Origin: an uncultured beta proteobacterium
Lineage (GTDB): Bacteria; Pseudomonadota; Gammaproteobacteria; Burkholderiales; Burkholderiaceae_C
Reading direction: 5' to 3'
DNA: 12,615 bases
Assembly: GCA_903870955.1 (NCBI GenBank)
Contig: CAIQEX010000210.1
Span: forward strand, 1 to 12,615
A program made the position numbers and the translations under genes. Below are positions 6,680 through 12,615 of this stretch, in pieces (the stretch's first letter is position 1; the number at the start of each line of letters is the position of its first letter). The notes under the pieces were generated by a model. The model ran no database searches. It saw only the letters and a program-made list of their open reading frames with translations, and had not been told where the DNA came from.

Positions 6680-7135
6680 TTATGCGGTGTGGGTCGGCAA
6701 GGCCACATAGGCCGTAGTCGCCACAACGCCCAAGCTTCGAAGCCGCTTGGCCATGGTCAACACGGCCTTGTCTTTGCTGAGCAGCAGTGTCTGGTGCGCC
6801 ACTGCGAGGTCGATGAACTTTTGGTCATCGGCGTCCTTGCAGACATAACGCGCCTTGGGGGCCACGTCGGCCCATTCCACATGGGCGTCAAAGTGCGCTA
6901 ACACGTCCTGCGCCGTGACCCCGTAGAACTGCATGCGCGGGATGATGTGGGTGTAGGCCAGCACACGCTCCAGTTCGTCGCGCATGACCTGCGTGGCAAT
7001 CCACCGCAATGACTTGGCCTCCAGCGCCGCGCGCAATGGAAGCGTGGCGGGGTCGCTGAAGATGAAAAGGTCCAGAACGATATTCGTGTCCAGCACGATG
7101 CATGGAACCATGCTGGGCGTGCCGACTGCATCCAT
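6680..7135 (-). CDS. PIN-domain protein, putative toxin-antitoxin toxin component (VapC-like RNase)
   Basis: This 151-residue protein has the acidic residues of a PIN nuclease: D16 in CIVLDTNIVLD, D53/E54 in RDELERVL, and D101, D103, D104 and D109 in VCKDADDQKFIDL. It fits the COG1569-type 'putative toxin component, PIN family', metal-dependent endoribonucleases. The start ATG (7133-7135) shares one base with the TGA of the methyltransferase gene (TGATG), which indicates translational coupling; no independent Shine-Dalgarno is seen. An internal ATG at codon 9 (MVPCIVLD) is an alternative start. No antitoxin-sized gene is present on either side, so it is an orphan or works outside a toxin-antitoxin pair. 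A truncated relative is at 4509-4760. The gene converges on the truncated fimV-like gene with a 48-nt gap. Confidence 0.87.
   Translation of the reverse strand: MDAVGTPSMVPCIVLDTNIVLDLFIFSDPATLPLRAALEAKSLRWIATQVMRDELERVLAYTHIIPRMQFYGVTAQDVLAHFDAHVEWADVAPKARYVCKDADDQKFIDLAVAHQTLLLSKDKAVLTMAKRLRSLGVVATTAYVALPTHTA
6738..6865. repeat. Direct repeat copy B (PIN-gene segment)
   Basis: This is the partner of 4564-4691: 128 bp, same orientation, 118 matching positions. It lies within the intact PIN gene. The two copies flank the fimV-like gene and the gap before it, about 2.05 kb of intervening DNA. Confidence 0.9.
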
Positions 7136-8415
7136 CAGGGCGTGGCGGGTTTGTTTGGCGTGCCTTCTGCTGCTTTGTCCCGGGCCATGCGTCCCGCCAC
7201 CATGTCAAACTTGAACAGGCGGCACTCCAACGGACCGTTCCACATGGGCACACGACGCGACTCTTTCAGGCGCATCTTGCCGGGCAACTTGAGGTCGGGC
7301 GTCAGCACCCAGGCCTGCCAGCCAGAAAAGTTTTTCTTCCAATGGCTGGCCAGTTGGCTGAAAAATTCACCGCCATCTTCGGTCTCAGCCAACTCACGTG
7401 CGCCAAAGCGGGCCTGTGCGCCCTCGCCTGCCACACCGCCAATGCCGATGCGTTCGCCATAGGGCGGATTCAGCACCATGACGCCACCGCCTTCGATCGG
7501 GGGCATGCGCTGCAACGCGTCGCCACCTCGGAACTCGATCACATCGGCGACTCCAGCGCGCTGCGCGTTGCGCTCGGCAAAATCGACCATGCGGTGCGAC
7601 ACATCGCTGCCGTAAATCAAGGCCTTCTGGCCCGGCTCGGGTTTGACCACCCCTTCGGCAGCTTCCTTCTTCATCTCCGCCCATTCCTGCGCGCGGAACG
7701 GCACAAATTTTTCGAAGGCAAATCGGCGCAGCGAACCGGCGGCGATATTGCAGGCAATTTGTGCCGCTTCAATGGCAATGGTGCCGCTGCCGCAACAGGG
7801 GTCGTACAGCGGCATCAAATCGTCTTCGCCGTCAGCCCAACCGCTGGCGGCAATCATGGCGGCAGCCAGTGTTTCCTTGAGCGGCGCATCGCCCTTGTCC
7901 TCACGCCAGCCGCGCTTGAAAAGCGGCTCGCCCGAGGTGTCGATGTAGAGCGAACAACTGTCGGTGGTCAGGTGGGCATAAATGCGCACATCCGGCCACT
8001 GGGTATCCACATTCGGGCGCACGCCATTGGCGACTTCACGGAAGCGGTCGCAGACGGCGTCCTTGACTTTGAGCGCCGCAAAGTTCAACGAGGTAAGCGG
8101 ACTGTGTTGCGCTGTCACTTCGATCTTGATGCTCTCGCGCGGGGTGAACCAGCGCTCCCACTGCACCGCCATGGCGGCGCGATAGAGATCGTTCTCGCTG
8201 CGGTATTCCGTGTAGGAGACCAGCACCAGCACGCGCTGGGCCAGGCGGCAATACAGGTTCAGCCGCATGGCGTCTTTGAGCGATGTGCGCACGGCCACGC
8301 CGCCGCGCTGCTTGGTCACACAACCCGGTGGCAGGCCGGTGATGCGCAGAGCTTCGGGGGCCAGGTAGTCCTCCACGCCAGCGGCGCAGGGAAGAAAGAG
8401 TTGCAGTTGGTTCAT
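7135..8415 (-). CDS. THUMP-domain class I SAM-dependent RNA methyltransferase (RlmL-like)
   Basis: This 426-residue protein has an N-terminal ferredoxin-like/THUMP RNA-binding part (about 2-160), then the linker LFKRGWREDKGDAPLKETLA (165-184). A Rossmann methylase domain follows, with SAM motif I DPCCGSGTIAIEA at 205-217 and catalytic motif NPPYGERIG at 316-324, typical of N2-methylguanine enzymes. It corresponds to the N-terminal half of E. coli RlmL/RlmK, which makes m2G2445 in 23S rRNA; the RlmK half is absent, as in many stand-alone homologues. The frame runs upstream into rpoN, but ATG 8415 was chosen: it overlaps the rpoN stop as ATGA, has AAGG 4 nt upstream, and gives the family-like MNQLQLFLPCAAGVE start. 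The exact target base is inferred. The Lys/Ala/Pro-rich C-terminal tail overlaps the PIN start by 1 nt. Confidence 0.9.
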   Translation of the reverse strand: MNQLQLFLPCAAGVEDYLAPEALRITGLPPGCVTKQRGGVAVRTSLKDAMRLNLYCRLAQRVLVLVSYTEYRSENDLYRAAMAVQWERWFTPRESIKIEVTAQHSPLTSLNFAALKVKDAVCDRFREVANGVRPNVDTQWPDVRIYAHLTTDSCSLYIDTSGEPLFKRGWREDKGDAPLKETLAAAMIAASGWADGEDDLMPLYDPCCGSGTIAIEAAQIACNIAAGSLRRFAFEKFVPFRAQEWAEMKKEAAEGVVKPEPGQKALIYGSDVSHRMVDFAERNAQRAGVADVIEFRGGDALQRMPPIEGGGVMVLNPPYGERIGIGGVAGEGAQARFGARELAETEDGGEFFSQLASHWKKNFSGWQAWVLTPDLKLPGKMRLKESRRVPMWNGPLECRLFKFDMVAGRMARDKAAEGTPNKPATP

Positions 8416-10007
8416 AGCGCCTTGCGAAGGGATGCGGGGGCTATTTTCAGGCCCTCGCGGTATTTGGCGACGGTCCGGCGCGCACATTCAATGCCCTGTT
8501 CCTTGAGCATTTCGGAAAGCTGGTTGTCTGACAGAGGCTTCTTGTCGCTCTCTGCAGAAATAAATTGCTTGATCAGCGCACGTACCGCCGTACTTGACGC
8601 ATTGCCACCTGACTCGGTGCCCAGGCCGGAGCCAAAGAAATATTTCAACTCAAACGTGCCGAACGGCGTGGCCATGTATTTGGCGGTGGTAACGCGGCTG
8701 ATGGTCGATTCATGCAAGCCCAATTCATCGGCAATTTCACGCAATACCAAGGGGCGCATGGCCAATTCGCCATGCGTGAAAAAGCTTTTCTGGCGCTCCA
8801 CGATGGCCGTGCTGACCCGCAGAATGGTGTCGAATCGCTGCTGGATGTTCTTGATGAACCAGCGCGCTTCCTGCATGCGCTGCTGCAGCGCCGCGTGGCT
8901 TGCGCTGTCCTTTCCACCCCGGTGGTTGCGCAGCACATTGGCATAAATGTCGTGCACCCTCAGGCGCGGCATGACATCCGGGTTGAGCATGACGCGGAAC
9001 TTGGGCTGCGCTGCCTTGTTGGCGTTGGGTATCGACAGCACCAACACATCCGGCACCACGATATTGCGTTCCACATCGACAAAGCGTCGCCCGGGTTTGG
9101 GTTCCAACCGGGCAATGACCGCAATGGCTTCGCGCACCAGCGCGTCGCTTCCCACACCGAGTTGAACGAGACGCTTGATGTCGCGCCGAGCCAGCAACTC
9201 CATCGGCTGCTGGCAAATACGCAGGGCCACATCGAGCACTTCGCGATCGTCCCAGTCCAGTTCCGGGTCCTGCAATTTCGCAGCGATTTGCAATCGCAGA
9301 CATTCGGCAAGATCTCGCGCACCCACGCCCACAGGTTCCAGGCTGTGCAGCAGCCCCAGGGCCACGGTGAAGTGGTGCACCAAGTCGTGCAATTGTTCTT
9401 CGTCCGGCGGATTCAAGGTGCGGGCCAGATCCTCCAGCGACTCTTCCAGATAACCGTCGTCGTTGAGCGACTCGATCAGAAAGCGCAGGGCTGCAGAGTC
9501 TTCCGCACCCAGGCGCAAACCCAGTGCCTGGCGGTGCAAAAAGCTTTGCAGGCTTTCCTGGGTGCGGGCCAATTCGGTGGCGTCTTTGTCCTCGTCGCCG
9601 TTCAGGTTGTTGCTACGGGCTTTGGCATCCACGCCCCATTCGCCGTCGTCGGGAGTCATCTCGGTACTGCCGTCGCCGTCCCAGTCGATGCCTTCGTCAC
9701 CATTCAGGGGCGCATTGTCTTCATCGTTGCTGCTGCTGACGGTCACGCTACCCATGTCCGGCAGGCTCGAGGCGGCATACTCCGCGTCCCGATCACCCTC
9801 ACTCACCGGAGTGTCGGCCTGTGGCACGCCAAAATCCTCGCGCTCGGCCTGTTCTTCAGAAAGTTCCAGAAACGGATTTTCATCCAGCATCTGGTCCACT
9901 TCCTGGCTCAGCTCCAACGTGGAGAGTTGCAGCAGTCGAATCGATTGCTGCAACTGCGGCGTCAGCGCCAGATGCTGCGAAACGCGTAACGAAAGACCTT
10001 GCTTCAT
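8412..10007 (-). CDS. rpoN: RNA polymerase sigma-54 factor
   Basis: This 531-residue protein starts with the Gln/Leu-rich region I (LRVSQHLALTPQLQQSIRLL) that contacts enhancer-binding activators. A strongly acidic, low-complexity region II spans about 52-155. Then come the core-binding domain, a helix-turn-helix (REIADELGLHESTISRVT, about 423-440), and the RpoN box ARRTVAKYRE at 509-518, which reads the -24 promoter element. Sigma-54 directs transcription of nitrogen, pilus, flagellar and other activator-dependent genes. It follows lptB by 88 nt and overlaps the methyltransferase gene by 4 nt (ATGA). The ATG at 10007 is set by the universally conserved MKQGLSLR start. No Shine-Dalgarno lies in the usual place; the structured leader is described separately. 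Confidence 0.97.
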   Translation of the reverse strand: MKQGLSLRVSQHLALTPQLQQSIRLLQLSTLELSQEVDQMLDENPFLELSEEQAEREDFGVPQADTPVSEGDRDAEYAASSLPDMGSVTVSSSNDEDNAPLNGDEGIDWDGDGSTEMTPDDGEWGVDAKARSNNLNGDEDKDATELARTQESLQSFLHRQALGLRLGAEDSAALRFLIESLNDDGYLEESLEDLARTLNPPDEEQLHDLVHHFTVALGLLHSLEPVGVGARDLAECLRLQIAAKLQDPELDWDDREVLDVALRICQQPMELLARRDIKRLVQLGVGSDALVREAIAVIARLEPKPGRRFVDVERNIVVPDVLVLSIPNANKAAQPKFRVMLNPDVMPRLRVHDIYANVLRNHRGGKDSASHAALQQRMQEARWFIKNIQQRFDTILRVSTAIVERQKSFFTHGELAMRPLVLREIADELGLHESTISRVTTAKYMATPFGTFELKYFFGSGLGTESGGNASSTAVRALIKQFISAESDKKPLSDNQLSEMLKEQGIECARRTVAKYREGLKIAPASLRKAL

Positions 10008-10009
10008 AC

Positions 10010-10057
10010 GCAGCGCCGCACGGCCGCCCGAAGGCGCTGCAACCCCTCCTGGAGGGG
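10010..10057 (-). promoter_or_regulatory. Structured rpoN leader: distant AGGAGG plus hairpin next to the start codon
   Basis: On the minus strand, CCCCTCC (10057-10051), A, GGAGGGG (10049-10043) forms an inverted repeat that contains a perfect AGGAGG (10050-10045). Then GCAGCGCC (10040-10033) and GGCGCTGC (10017-10010) form a perfect 8-bp stem ending 2 nt before the rpoN ATG. Within it, CGCC-TTCG-GGCG (10036-10025) can instead form a UUCG-tetraloop hairpin, which excludes the longer stem. No T-run follows, so it does not look like an intrinsic terminator. It may alternatively be one copy of a family-specific intergenic repeat. Confidence 0.5.
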
Positions 10058-10095
10058 CAGTGAATTACACGAAGTGAAGAGCGTGGGGTGCGACA

Positions 10096-10851
10096 TCACA
10101 TTTTAAAGTGCTCGCCCAGGTACACGCGTCGCACCTCGGCGTTATTGACGATTTCGGAGGGCGTACCCTCGGCCAGAACGCGGCCATCGCTAATGATGTA
10201 TGCGTGGTCACAAATGCCAAGCGTTTCCCGCACGTTGTGGTCGGTGATCAGCACACCGATTCCACGCGCCTTCAGAAAATTGATGATGCGCTGAATCTCG
10301 ATCACGGCAATCGGATCGATGCCGGCAAAGGGCTCGTCCAGCAGGATAAAGCGAGGCCGTGTGGCCAAGGCGCGTGCAATCTCCACGCGCCGACGTTCAC
10401 CTCCCGACAAGGCCAATGCGGGTGACTCGCGCAAATGCTCCACGCGCAATTCCTGCAACAGGTTGGTCAATCGCGACTCGATCTCGGCCGACTTCAGTGG
10501 TGCACCCTGCGCATCACGCTGCAGTTCCAGCACAGCGCGCACGTTGTCTTCCACATTGAGCTTGCGAAAAATCGAGGCTTCCTGAGGCAAATAGCCCAGA
10601 CCCAAACGCGCGCGGCGGTGAATCGGCATGTGCTCGATGGACTTGCCATCAATGGTGATGTCCCCGCCGCTGGCACGCAGCAACCCGACGATGATGTAGA
10701 AAGAAGTGGTTTTGCCCGCCCCATTGGGGCCAAGCAAACCCACCACCTCACCAGTGCGCACCGTCAAAGACACGTCCTTGACGACCTGGCGCTTGCCGTA
10801 GGACTTTTGCAGGTGCTGCGCGGTCAGACTGCCCGCCGGAAATTCGGTCAC
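10096..10851 (-). CDS. lptB: LPS export ABC transporter ATP-binding protein LptB
   Basis: This 251-residue ATPase powers extraction of lipopolysaccharide from the inner membrane with LptF/LptG. Walker A GPNGAGKT is at 41-48, Q-loop Gln at 90 ([12 protein letters not shown]), signature LSGGERRR at 148-155, Walker B FILLDE at 168-173, and switch His at 205 (TDHNVRE). The stretches [13 protein letters not shown] and [13 protein letters not shown] are typical of LptB rather than of amino-acid ABC ATPases. The start is a GTG (10849-10851), overlapping the lptA stop as GTGA; GGGAGG (10861-10866) lies 9 nt upstream. The length is close to E. coli LptB (241), with a slightly longer N-terminus. It lies between lptA and rpoN, the common proteobacterial order. 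Confidence 0.97.
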   Translation of the reverse strand: MTEFPAGSLTAQHLQKSYGKRQVVKDVSLTVRTGEVVGLLGPNGAGKTTSFYIIVGLLRASGGDITIDGKSIEHMPIHRRARLGLGYLPQEASIFRKLNVEDNVRAVLELQRDAQGAPLKSAEIESRLTNLLQELRVEHLRESPALALSGGERRRVEIARALATRPRFILLDEPFAGIDPIAVIEIQRIINFLKARGIGVLITDHNVRETLGICDHAYIISDGRVLAEGTPSEIVNNAEVRRVYLGEHFKM

Positions 10852-11468
10852 TTCGGCGCGCCTCCCAGGGTGGCCGAAGGTTTCAGCTTGGTCGGATCGA
10901 TAGGTGCTGTGTTGGCACCCGGTTCGGGTTTGGGCGTCAGCATGACGCGTACGCGCCCGGAATTACCCAAAGCCCCTGTAGGACCGTTATTGGCGACGCC
11001 ATCCACGGTAAACAGATCGGTCAGGTTTTCATAAACAATACTGCCGCCTGTGATTTCGTCCGCCAGGGTGCTGCCACGCAGGCGCCGCAACTGCGCTTTG
11101 CGGCTAAAAGTCACGGTATCGGCTTTGCCGTCATAGGTGATGGTCTCGCCCTCACCTTCAATGAATTCATCCAAAGCTTCACGCTTCTGGCGATAGAAGG
11201 CTAGTCTGTCGGCCGAGCCCGTGGCCAGGCCAAACTGGAACCCGTCCGGATCCTGGCGAACTTCCAGCCGGTCGCTGCGAATCACAATCGTGCCCTTGGT
11301 CAACACCACGCGCCCTGTAAATACGCTAACTTGCTTCAGATCGTCGTAGCGCAGCGAATCGGCCTCGATATTCATGGGCTTGTTGCGGTCGGCTTTTTCC
11401 GCCCAAGCCATCCCCGCAAGGCACAACCATGCCGCAGAAATTAACAGGAGTAGGGGTTTGATTTTCAT
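10848..11468 (-). CDS. lptA: LPS transport periplasmic protein LptA
   Basis: This 206-residue protein has a signal peptide ([14 protein letters not shown]...), with cleavage expected after AWA at about 23. The OstA/LptA beta-jellyroll domain follows (about 33-150), with [19 protein letters not shown] and [17 protein letters not shown]. The C-terminal tail is Pro/Lys-rich. LptA polymerises to form the periplasmic bridge that carries LPS to LptD. Other in-frame starts are ATG 11489 (adds seven residues) and ATG 11519. ATG 11468 was preferred because it gives a compact signal peptide and lies downstream of a possible promoter -10 at 11504-11509; no start has a clear Shine-Dalgarno. It overlaps lptB by 4 nt. 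The expected upstream partner, lptC, is not present; a DHH phosphoesterase gene is there instead. Confidence 0.92.
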   Translation of the reverse strand: MKIKPLLLLISAAWLCLAGMAWAEKADRNKPMNIEADSLRYDDLKQVSVFTGRVVLTKGTIVIRSDRLEVRQDPDGFQFGLATGSADRLAFYRQKREALDEFIEGEGETITYDGKADTVTFSRKAQLRRLRGSTLADEITGGSIVYENLTDLFTVDGVANNGPTGALGNSGRVRVMLTPKPEPGANTAPIDPTKLKPSATLGGAPK

Positions 11469-11503
11469 AAAGGCACGAAACTTGCTCATAGAGCGCTGAA
11501 CCC

Positions 11504-11509
11504 ATTGTA
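11504..11509 (-). promoter_or_regulatory. Possible -10 element for lptA
   Basis: On the minus strand TACAAT matches five of six positions of the sigma-70 -10 box, about 35 nt upstream of the preferred lptA ATG. The -35 region at the proper distance (CATAAA) is poor, so this is a weak call. Confidence 0.3.
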
Positions 11510-11561
11510 GCCAGCGCATGGCATGTTTTATGCCTTGAGAAAAATTCAGTGCCTCACGGAC

Positions 11562-11576
11562 GGGGAATAAATCCCC
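11562..11576. terminator. Small inverted repeat after the DHH gene
   Basis: GGGGA (11562-11566) and TCCCC (11572-11576) form a 5-bp stem with a 5-nt loop, just past the DHH stop codon. On the minus strand a T-run (GAATTTTT) lies only about 15 nt further on, too far for a standard intrinsic terminator. It could attenuate rather than stop read-through into lptA. Confidence 0.25.
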
Positions 11577-11582
11577 TGTAGA

Positions 11583-12512
11583 TCACCTGACCGCGTTAAT
11601 ACGGGCGACGAGCTCGTTCAAAACCGCATCCGCACGCTCATTGGCGATCTGGCAGGTGCCTGCATTTTCGTGTCCGCCACCACCGTGGACCAGCATCAGC
11701 GCGCCAATATTCACATTGGACGACCGGTTGGTGATGGATTTACCCACCGCCAGCACCGTATTCTGCTTTTGCACGCCCCACAGCACGTGAATGGACATGT
11801 TGGTGTCGGGAAATAGCGCGTAAACCATGAAGCGGTTGACGGCGTAAATGGTTTCTTCATGACGCAAATCAATCACCGCCACGTTGTGGTGAACCGTGGT
11901 GCAAAGCTGCAACTGGGCCTTGGCCTTTTCAGCATGCTCCCGATACAGATCGACCCGCTCCACCACATCCGGCAACTTCAGGATGTCGTCAATGCCATGG
12001 GTCGCGCAGTAGTCGATCAAATCCATCATCAACTGGTAGTTGCTAACCCGGAAATCCCGGAAACGTCCCAAGCCGGTGCGGGAATCCATCAGGTAATTCA
12101 ACAGCACCCAGCCATGGGGATCCAGAATTTCTTCGCTGCTGAACTGGGCTGAGTCTCCCTTGTCCACAGCCTCCATCATTTCATTGAAACGGTCACCGAA
12201 ACGGGTGCTGCCACCGTAGTGGTCAAACACCACGCGGGCGGCTGAAGGAGCGTCCGGGTGAATGATGTGGTTGGTCAGCACCTCATTGCGCATGGTTTCC
12301 GAAGAGTGGTGATCAAAGGACAGATGCACACCCGGAACGTAGGGCAGGTTGGTGGTGATATCGCGGTCGGTGACCTCGATTTTTCCGTCCTGCATGTCCT
12401 TGGGGTGAACGAACTTGATGTCATCGATCAAATCCATTTGCTTGAGCAACACCGCGCAGACCAACCCGTCAAAGTCGCTGCGGGTAATGAGCCTGAATTT
12501 GGAATCTGACAT
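11583..12512 (-). CDS. DHH-superfamily phosphoesterase (putative exopolyphosphatase/NrnA-like)
   Basis: This 309-residue protein has the DHH-family metal-binding motifs: RSDFDG near 11-16, DHHS at 67-70 and DKGD at 117-120. The C-terminal DHHA1-type motif GGGGHENAG is at 277-285. Members hydrolyse phosphoester or phosphoanhydride bonds (short oligoribonucleotides, pAp, cyclic dinucleotide products or polyphosphate) using Mn2+; which one applies here cannot be told. The frame extends to 12542, but ATG 12512 was chosen because GGAG (12519-12522 on the complementary strand) sits 6 nt upstream and MSDSKFRLITRSDFDG is a compact family-like start. It precedes lptA by 114 nt on the same strand and has its own good sigma-70 promoter. 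A functional link to LPS transport is not implied by the sequence. Confidence 0.85.
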   Translation of the reverse strand: MSDSKFRLITRSDFDGLVCAVLLKQMDLIDDIKFVHPKDMQDGKIEVTDRDITTNLPYVPGVHLSFDHHSSETMRNEVLTNHIIHPDAPSAARVVFDHYGGSTRFGDRFNEMMEAVDKGDSAQFSSEEILDPHGWVLLNYLMDSRTGLGRFRDFRVSNYQLMMDLIDYCATHGIDDILKLPDVVERVDLYREHAEKAKAQLQLCTTVHHNVAVIDLRHEETIYAVNRFMVYALFPDTNMSIHVLWGVQKQNTVLAVGKSITNRSSNVNIGALMLVHGGGGHENAGTCQIANERADAVLNELVARINAVR

Positions 12513-12544
12513 GGCACGCTCCGCTGAATAATTATGTTGCATTC

Positions 12545-12574
12545 ATTCTAGACGGGAGTCGCGCCAACTGTCAC
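12545..12574 (-). promoter_or_regulatory. Sigma-70 promoter of the DHH phosphoesterase gene
   Basis: On the minus strand GTGACA (12574-12569) and TAGAAT (12550-12545) each match five of six consensus bases and are 18 nt apart. Transcription would start near 12538, giving a leader of about 25 nt before the ATG at 12512. The remaining 41 nt to the window edge show nothing recognisable. Confidence 0.6.
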
Positions 12575-12615
12575 TCAAAAGCACAGCACGTTGACTGCTA
12601 TTTGCCGCTGCGAAC

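Noticed and set aside
4509..7135. Two PIN genes as a two-toxin or defence system
   Set aside because: One copy lacks the N-terminal catalytic residues and has no start signal, no antitoxin is nearby, and no other defence gene is present.
7102..8946. 614-codon plus-strand frame opposite the PIN, methyltransferase and rpoN genes
   Set aside because: It is antisense to three genes with clear motifs and has no recognisable domain. Long antisense frames are common in GC-rich DNA.
8712..9989. 425-codon plus-strand frame opposite rpoN
   Set aside because: It is antisense to sigma-54 and His/Gln-rich from the complementary codons; no family features were seen.

Overview
The window looks like a chromosomal segment of a betaproteobacterium, most likely a Comamonadaceae member (Rhodoferax/Polaromonas-like). 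This is an inference from GC-rich coding, the gene families, and the lptA-lptB-rpoN order. No rRNA, tRNA, CRISPR array, transposase or phage gene is visible.

Left part (1-4492). The 5' portion of a UPF0149/YecA-family gene (minus strand, cut by the window edge) is divergent from a membrane-anchored FMN-binding glutamate-synthase-like oxidoreductase. Next come a LysR regulator and a divergent EamA/DMT-family exporter, a classic regulator-transporter pair. A small DOPA 4,5-dioxygenase-family gene follows the exporter.

Middle part (4493-7135), the unusual region. It holds a PIN-domain gene lacking its N-terminal half (4509-4760, minus). Facing away from it is an 87-bp relic of the C-terminus of a second glutamate-synthase-like gene (4785-4871, plus). 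Both are missing their 5' parts at the same junction, which is best explained by one deletion across a divergent gene pair. After an AT-richer 293-bp gap comes a FimV/TspA-like inner-membrane protein that appears cut short at its C-terminus. It is convergent with a full-length PIN gene. The PIN relic and the intact PIN gene share a 128-bp direct repeat (about 92% identical) that flanks the FimV-like gene.

Right part (6680-12512, all minus). A tightly packed cluster reads, in transcription order, DHH phosphoesterase, lptA, lptB, rpoN, THUMP/RlmL-like rRNA methyltransferase, PIN. lptA/lptB and rpoN/methyltransferase overlap by 4 nt, and methyltransferase/PIN by 1 nt, which suggests translational coupling. 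It joins LPS transport (LptA, LptB), sigma-54 and ribosome modification. The DHH gene occupies the place where lptC would usually precede lptA. The rpoN leader has an unusual layout: a perfect AGGAGG lies 37 nt from the start codon, and a 31-nt GC-rich hairpin fills most of the gap, leaving an effective spacing of about 6 nt if folded.

The most notable observations are the double-truncated relic junction, the PIN repeats flanking a truncated FimV-like gene, the structured rpoN leader, and the antitoxin-less PIN gene coupled to an rRNA methyltransferase. No clearly new multi-gene system is evident.
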